Positions 61,401-64,000 of a DNA stretch of 64,000 nucleotides are shown here, in pieces; the first letter of the stretch is position 1; each line of letters starts with the position of its first letter. The translations under genes and the position numbers were made by a program. Source of the DNA: Hyposmocoma kahamanoa. Lineage: Eukaryota > Arthropoda > Insecta > Lepidoptera > Cosmopterigidae. The notes under the pieces are model-generated. The model did no database searches, was not told the origin of the DNA, and was given only the letters and a program-made list of their open reading frames with translations. The stretch is from contig NW_020653337.1 of the NCBI RefSeq assembly GCF_003589595.1, forward strand, positions 6,280,217 through 6,344,216, in the 5' to 3' direction.

Positions 61401-62009
61401 TTAGGCAAGCCGAAGCATTCTGTCGTGACATCGTGCTCGCGCCTGGCCTCTCTTTAGATGAGTTTTGTCGTGCGTGCCTCCCCTCACCCAGATACCTCGG
61501 CGTCCCGAAGACGGCCGAAGCATCCCCAACACTGCCTAGGGTTCCGAAGGCGGCCGGTTCGATATTCCTAAGCATGCCGCTGCTGTTTTTGTAGCTATGA
61601 CCATTATAATTTAAATTTCAACTATAATGCCATAAATTTAAAGTAACCTTCGTCACCTAAAAATCCGTCGTAAAAGGCGAGTCGTCTGTCGCGTCAGTGG
61701 GCGTTAAGTTTGGCATGAGGATTGGAGCACGTGCTCTCTATCTCCTGGATTTATCTGTTAGTAATTTTCTATAAATACACAACATGTGCTCAGACATTTT
61801 GCTGATCCTGAATGGATACACAAAAAAATTAAAATTCATACCTCATCTTCGCGAATTCATTAATAGCAGCCTCAACACTGCAATCTAGTTGTTCCACCAT
61901 ATAGGAGACCAGTAGAAAGCCAGTTCTGTTAAATCCATGAGTACAGTGGACACCAATTACTTCCAGTGGATTTTGGCTAACAAATCTTGACACAAGTTGA
62001 ATGAATAGC
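49342..62009 (-). CDS. RNGTT: mRNA capping enzyme (triphosphatase-guanylyltransferase), 5' partial, 10 exons
   Basis: This nuclear enzyme removes the gamma-phosphate of nascent RNA polymerase II transcripts and transfers GMP to form the 5' cap. Exons (gene order): 62009-61842, 61068-60965, 60881-60809, 60044-59793, 59310-59175, 57894-57749, 55267-55102, 52643-52543, 51178-50988, 49460-49342; phases agree throughout, 484 residues plus TAG. Seen (window numbering): phosphatase loop [10 protein letters not shown] (21-30, Cys22 and Arg28 of CX5R); an acidic Ser/Gln-rich linker (91-115); nucleotidyltransferase motif I KADGVR with catalytic Lys194; DGEMVID (243-249); DGLIFQP (339-345); LKWKP (359-363); RVDKSYPN; and a basic tail PPPKRVRL. 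Human RNGTT is 597 residues, so about 100 N-terminal residues are encoded upstream; I could not find them before 64000. Appears functional. Confidence 0.96.
50988..51178 (-). CDS. RNGTT: RNGTT exon with OB-fold end (RVDKSYPN)
   Basis: One base completes Gly382, then 63 codons: [60 protein letters not shown]. Donor GTAAGT. Confidence 0.95.
51325..51466. repeat. imperfect inverted repeat rich in GCATGC
   Basis: AAGTCGTAATCAACT near 51333 and AGTTGATAACGACTT near 51448 are inverted with one mismatch; between them ACTGCATGCAGT occurs twice and TGCATGAAGTCGT once. Probably a small foldback element in an RNGTT intron. Confidence 0.55.
52080..52410. other. GC-rich patch in an AT-rich RNGTT intron
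   Basis: About 330 bases with clearly higher GC than the surroundings, containing CTGTGCGCGCACAGG and GGGTCGGTAGGGAGGGTCAC. No reading frame or tRNA fold recognised. A transposon fragment is the likeliest explanation. Confidence 0.4.
52543..52643 (-). CDS. RNGTT: RNGTT exon with motif V
   Basis: Phase-0 start after [41 protein letters not shown] plus two bases; donor GTGAGT. LKWKP is guanylyltransferase motif V. Confidence 0.95.
52970..53042. repeat. short foldback element, arms ~28 bp
   Basis: CCCGTTTGCCAGAACAA at 52970 and TTGTTCTGGCAAACGGG ending 53042 are exact inverted repeats, extended inward with mismatches to TTCTCT/AGAGATA. Loop about 17 bases. Confidence 0.75.
53711..54235. repeat. 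degenerate tandem repeat, period 116-133 bp
   Basis: The landmark ATAATT(TG/AG).GGTCAAAA recurs at 53711, 53830, 53963, 54079 and, truncated, 54212; each is followed by TTTTTCGCC.TTTTT..ATATGGC and then CTCTAATT..A.TGAAAAT in most units. Lies in an RNGTT intron. Confidence 0.75.
55102..55267 (-). CDS. RNGTT: RNGTT exon with motif IV (DGLIF)
   Basis: One base completes Arg293, 55 codons: [55 protein letters not shown]; donor GTAAAG. Confidence 0.95.
55361..55775. mobile_element. non-autonomous element with ACCGACTTC termini
   Basis: Starts AAACCGACTTCAAAAAAGGA and ends ..TTTTGAGGTCGGTTTTTTT, inverted relative to the start. Contains GAACCGATTTTAATGATTAT and GTGGTCCCATTTAAATTTAA, familiar from a widespread lepidopteran repeat. 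It is interrupted by the foldback element at 55498-55661. Confidence 0.65.
55498..55661. mobile_element. nested foldback MITE with internal 43-bp duplication
   Basis: 22-bp perfect terminal inverted repeats (TAGGGTCGTATTCCAGAACT.. at 55498-55519; complement 55640-55661). Inside, a 43-bp unit starting TATGATTTCAAGCACTAG is repeated exactly at 55546-55588 and 55589-55631. Confidence 0.85.
57749..57894 (-). CDS. RNGTT: RNGTT exon after motif III
   Basis: Phase 0 after [55 protein letters not shown] plus AG; donor GTAAGT. Confidence 0.95.
58513..58695. repeat. direct repeat, two 61-bp copies 122 bp apart
   Basis: 58513-58573 and 58635-58695 share GCTTTTTCATATACTAACCT..CAGGAGGGGGTCGTA.CGTCTAGGTAATG with one mismatch, separated by a GC-rich spacer (GCCGGCCGCTGCCGCGGCAC). 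Confidence 0.85.
58747..58808. repeat. 27-bp inverted repeat with 8-base loop
   Basis: AATTATTACACGTACGTATT..GGG and CCC..AATATGTATGTGTAATAATT are inverted with two mismatches. Confidence 0.75.
59175..59310 (-). CDS. RNGTT: RNGTT exon between motifs I and III
   Basis: One base completes Arg199 of KADGVR, then [45 protein letters not shown]; donor GTAAGT at phase 0. Confidence 0.95.
59793..60044 (-). CDS. RNGTT: RNGTT exon with catalytic lysine (motif I)
   Basis: After AAATTTTAG; one base completes Asn115, 83 codons: [85 protein letters not shown] before GTAAGA. Lys194 is the GMP-accepting residue of the family. Confidence 0.95.
60245..60318. repeat. imperfect AACCTATA simple repeat
   Basis: AACCTATA and close variants occur repeatedly (about seven units). 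A T-tract of about 17 bases lies just before (60187-60203). Confidence 0.75.
60503..60600. mobile_element. 98-bp MITE-like element with GC-rich ends
   Basis: 27-bp terminal inverted repeats (AGGGCGCGACTAGCGCGAGA.. and AGGGTGCGAATTGCGCGAGA..), three mismatches. No target duplication resolved. Confidence 0.65.
60809..60881 (-). CDS. RNGTT: RNGTT linker exon (acidic, Ser/Gln-rich)
   Basis: 73 bases; two bases complete Glu91, then [23 protein letters not shown] and AA before GTAAGT. Low-complexity linker between the two catalytic domains; supported by matching phases on both sides. Confidence 0.88.
60965..61068 (-). CDS. RNGTT: RNGTT exon, end of triphosphatase domain
   Basis: One base completes Arg56, then [34 protein letters not shown] and one base. 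The donor is GTTCGT, a weaker GT site than the others here. PPGIYK and YL.EL..RY are conserved in animal capping enzymes. Confidence 0.92.
61252..61330 (+). repeat. dispersed repeat family C, 3' fragment
   Basis: TTATTACTGCTTGGCGGCAG, GCAGTACTTCTCTGGAC, CTCTTTCACGAGGGGCTCTA match the right end of the copies at 38.5 and 47.4 kb. Confidence 0.7.
61842..62009 (-). CDS. RNGTT: RNGTT exon with triphosphatase active site
   Basis: After TATTCCAG; one base, then [55 protein letters not shown] and AG before GTATGA. The Cys of HCTHGFNR is the phosphate-attacking residue in this cysteine-phosphatase-like domain. Upstream exons not found in the window. Confidence 0.95.
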
Positions 62010-62198
62010 CTGGAATAAAAATGCTGTTCAATAATGTTTCATGGTATAACAACATTATAAAAGCATTATCTATTTTGAGGAGGCTTAGTCTGTAATAAAA
62101 ATAAAAAGTTTACCTAAATTAATATAGTCAATTTAAAAAAAATAAAAGTAAGTGTCTGAAAGGTATTCCAAAAATATTAAATTTAAATGACACCACAG

Positions 62199-62245
62199 CA
62201 GCGGCTGCCCATGAATGACAGTAACTCATTCATGGGCAGCAGCTG
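62199..62245. repeat. 20-bp inverted repeat with 7-base loop
   Basis: CAGCGGCTGCCCATGAATGA (62199-62218) and TCATTCATGGGCAGCAGCTG (62226-62245) pair with one mismatch. Confidence 0.8.
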
Positions 62246-62342
62246 CCCATTTTTTCTTTTTTTCTGCCAATTATTAGGGTAGCTTCATTCAGGGCCTATG
62301 CAGCCCCTCATCACTGCAACTATTTACTGATCTATTGTGTCA

Positions 62343-62757
62343 CTAATTACAGTTCAGAGGCCAGGCTGAAAACATTAAGTTTTTTATGTCCTCTGGTTGT
62401 GGCCTATGCCTTCTCAGTATGGAACTTAGTATGCCCATCTGGGGGCAGCACTGGGTGAGAAGATGCACAGTAGTTTCATCTGCTCCATAGCAGAATCTGT
62501 ACTCTCTATTATTTCTCTGCCTAATATTTGACATGTGCTTATTCAAGGCACAATGCCCTGTTAAGACTAGTGAACATTCTGATGCCATTCCTTTCCCTAC
62601 AGTGTTTGGCATTGTAAGAAGCTATCAGAGCTTTTGAATGACCAAATCCTTGCTCTGTAGCCATAATTCTCGGGACGGGTGTGCACTCTCGTTCAGTAGC
62701 AATAAAGGTTTCCTTAGCACCAGCCTTTGCCATTTCATCTGATAACTTATTATTAAT
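62343..62757 (-). mobile_element. decayed non-LTR retrotransposon, RNase H and C-terminal region
   Basis: Two overlapping minus-strand frames: one gives LSDEMAKAGAKETFIATE, like the end of an RNase H domain (GNExADELAKxGA); the other gives LVLTGHCALNKHMSNI, a Cys (YRFCYG) and ETTVHLLTQC, like the C-terminal Cys/His region that follows RNase H in Jockey/I-type elements. The frame change between them shows a frameshift; only this fragment remains. It cannot be functional. Confidence 0.7.
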
Positions 62758-64000
62758 TAGTGATTATAGTCATAAGCACTGTACTGCCGACCGCTAACAA
62801 ACACAGTGACAAAATAATTTTTTGAGATATCATAAAAACCATAACCCCGTTTTCAGATATTGAAAATGTTTAATGATATTTCAGCTATGCATCATTAGGG
62901 TAAGTTCTGATAAGTGTTAACTAATTTGAACTGTTTTTAAAAGAGAACTTTTTGGTCTATTTTTTGCTATATATAACGGTTATTTCACCATTTGTCACTT
63001 AGCCCGCATTTTAGTTAGTGGACGGCAGTGTACAGACAGTGAGAAAATGGAGCAATAGCTCTATTATTACTATTTTTTTCCATAGAAAAAGTATTTTTGG
63101 CACATTTGTGTTCCTGCTACGCTGCTGTTGATGTTCATTATTGTACAAGAAATACATACTTGACCTTAATAAGTCTGTTTACATCAACAATCATTCGAAG
63201 TACTTTGATAATAGCATTATTACAAATAACTAGGATGACTATAAGGCAAATGGTCATTAATATTTTCATTTCAAAATTTCTTATGTACAAAATTGGGCAA
63301 AACTTTTGATCCAATATAACAAAATAGTTGTCATTATTGACCTTACATCTAAAGTATTGCTGTAAATGTTTATTAATTACTTTTTAAATATGGTCATAGT
63401 ATTCCCATATTGACATATAGTTTTCAACAAAAGAGTCCAATGATTATACGAAGATAGAATAGGGATGTGGACTAATCATATCGGTAATCACATTATACAA
63501 TTTTCACAAGAAATGGATTCAAAATTTTAAGAGTTTGTGATTGTTTAGATTATTTTTCAGTTCCTTGTTGTTCAGGGGGCCTAAAAGGCCAAATTGTGCA
63601 ATTCTTTCAAAAGCAATTCATTTACAGAATACCTTGCAAGTCCATAGCAATTCCTCTCACTTCCGTAAAATTGTCCCACATTCCAATGAATTGTATCCAA
63701 TTCTTTTAATTTTGATTTTATAATATTCATAAATGGTTTATTATGACAATTTAGTGTAAATAAGTTTGTTGATAAAACAACTACATAAAAAGATTAAATT
63801 ACCAAGAAACCAAGGACTTAATAAATTTTCAATTATTCGGCTTGCAATAAGTTAAAAGTTGTCAATGTCAACAACAAACAATAAAAATATAAATAAAAAA
63901 ACAGGAACAGCCGAAAAGCAAAATGAAAAATACACCAAAGATAACCACCTCATAGTCAACTTCCAAGGTGGCGAAAGACTGCGTGGTGCGCGGGCGCGGA

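Larger units (their letters stand above)
62010..64000 (-). other. RNGTT upstream intron, no exon seen
   Basis: I searched the minus strand for the conserved N-terminal triphosphatase segments and saw none. It contains a hairpin (62199-62245), a retrotransposon relic (62343-62757) and a short motif (GGGATGTGGACTAATC at about 63462) shared with 58075. The last 60 bases become GC-rich. Confidence 0.5.

Noticed and set aside
63940..64000. GC-rich terminal bases as a possible RNGTT 5' exon
   Set aside because: Minus-strand translation shows no capping-enzyme N-terminal motif and no convincing splice site.
1..64000. CRISPR arrays, operons, phage or bacterial insertion sequences
   Set aside because: No regularly spaced repeats, no ribosome-binding-site-led gene strings; everything coding is spliced animal gene structure.

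Overview
This is animal nuclear DNA, most likely from a lepidopteran insect. The genes are split by many GT..AG introns, all the recognisable proteins are conserved animal proteins, and the non-coding DNA is AT-rich and full of short non-autonomous transposons and tRNA-derived SINEs. Several repeats look like ones I know from moths and butterflies; that order-level call is inference and I cannot name a species. There is no bacterial-style operon, CRISPR array or phage. Most short open reading frames are chance frames in introns or shadows of exons.

Four protein-coding genes can be reconstructed exon by exon with phases that fit. (1) tribbles, + strand, positions 1-26803: the C-terminal 197 residues of a Trib pseudokinase in three exons, one intron being about 25.5 kb. 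(2) NDUFV1, the 51-kDa FMN/NADH-binding subunit of mitochondrial complex I, - strand, 39893-30028: complete, eight exons, 475 residues. (3) LACTB2, a metallo-beta-lactamase-fold mitochondrial endoribonuclease, + strand, 41012-43117: complete, four exons, 292 residues, with a possible 27-base optional exon. (4) RNGTT, the bifunctional mRNA capping enzyme, - strand, 62009-49342: ten exons, 484 residues; the first ~100 residues lie in exons not found here and presumably beyond position 64000.

Layout. tribbles and NDUFV1 converge. NDUFV1 and LACTB2 are divergent, with start codons 1.1 kb apart, and both products work in mitochondria. LACTB2 and RNGTT converge across a 6.2-kb repeat-rich spacer that contains a 10-base assembly gap (43445-43454). 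Apart from the NDUFV1/LACTB2 pair there is no sign that the genes form one pathway.

The window has two textures. Positions 1 to about 27.2 kb (the tribbles intron and 3' end) are richer in G+C and CpG, contain GC-rich patches, show almost no recognisable repeats and carry at least five perfect TGACGTCA (CRE) palindromes. From about 27.4 kb on, the DNA is AT-rich and packed with foldback elements, hAT-like and Harbinger-like MITEs, SINEs, tandem duplications and a decayed non-LTR retrotransposon. I see no clearly new biological system. The best leads are the CRE-bearing, repeat-poor tribbles intron, a near-perfect 29-bp hairpin inside it, the extreme third-position GC of the last tribbles exon, the optional LACTB2 microexon, several well-delimited MITEs and a possible MADF-domain relic.
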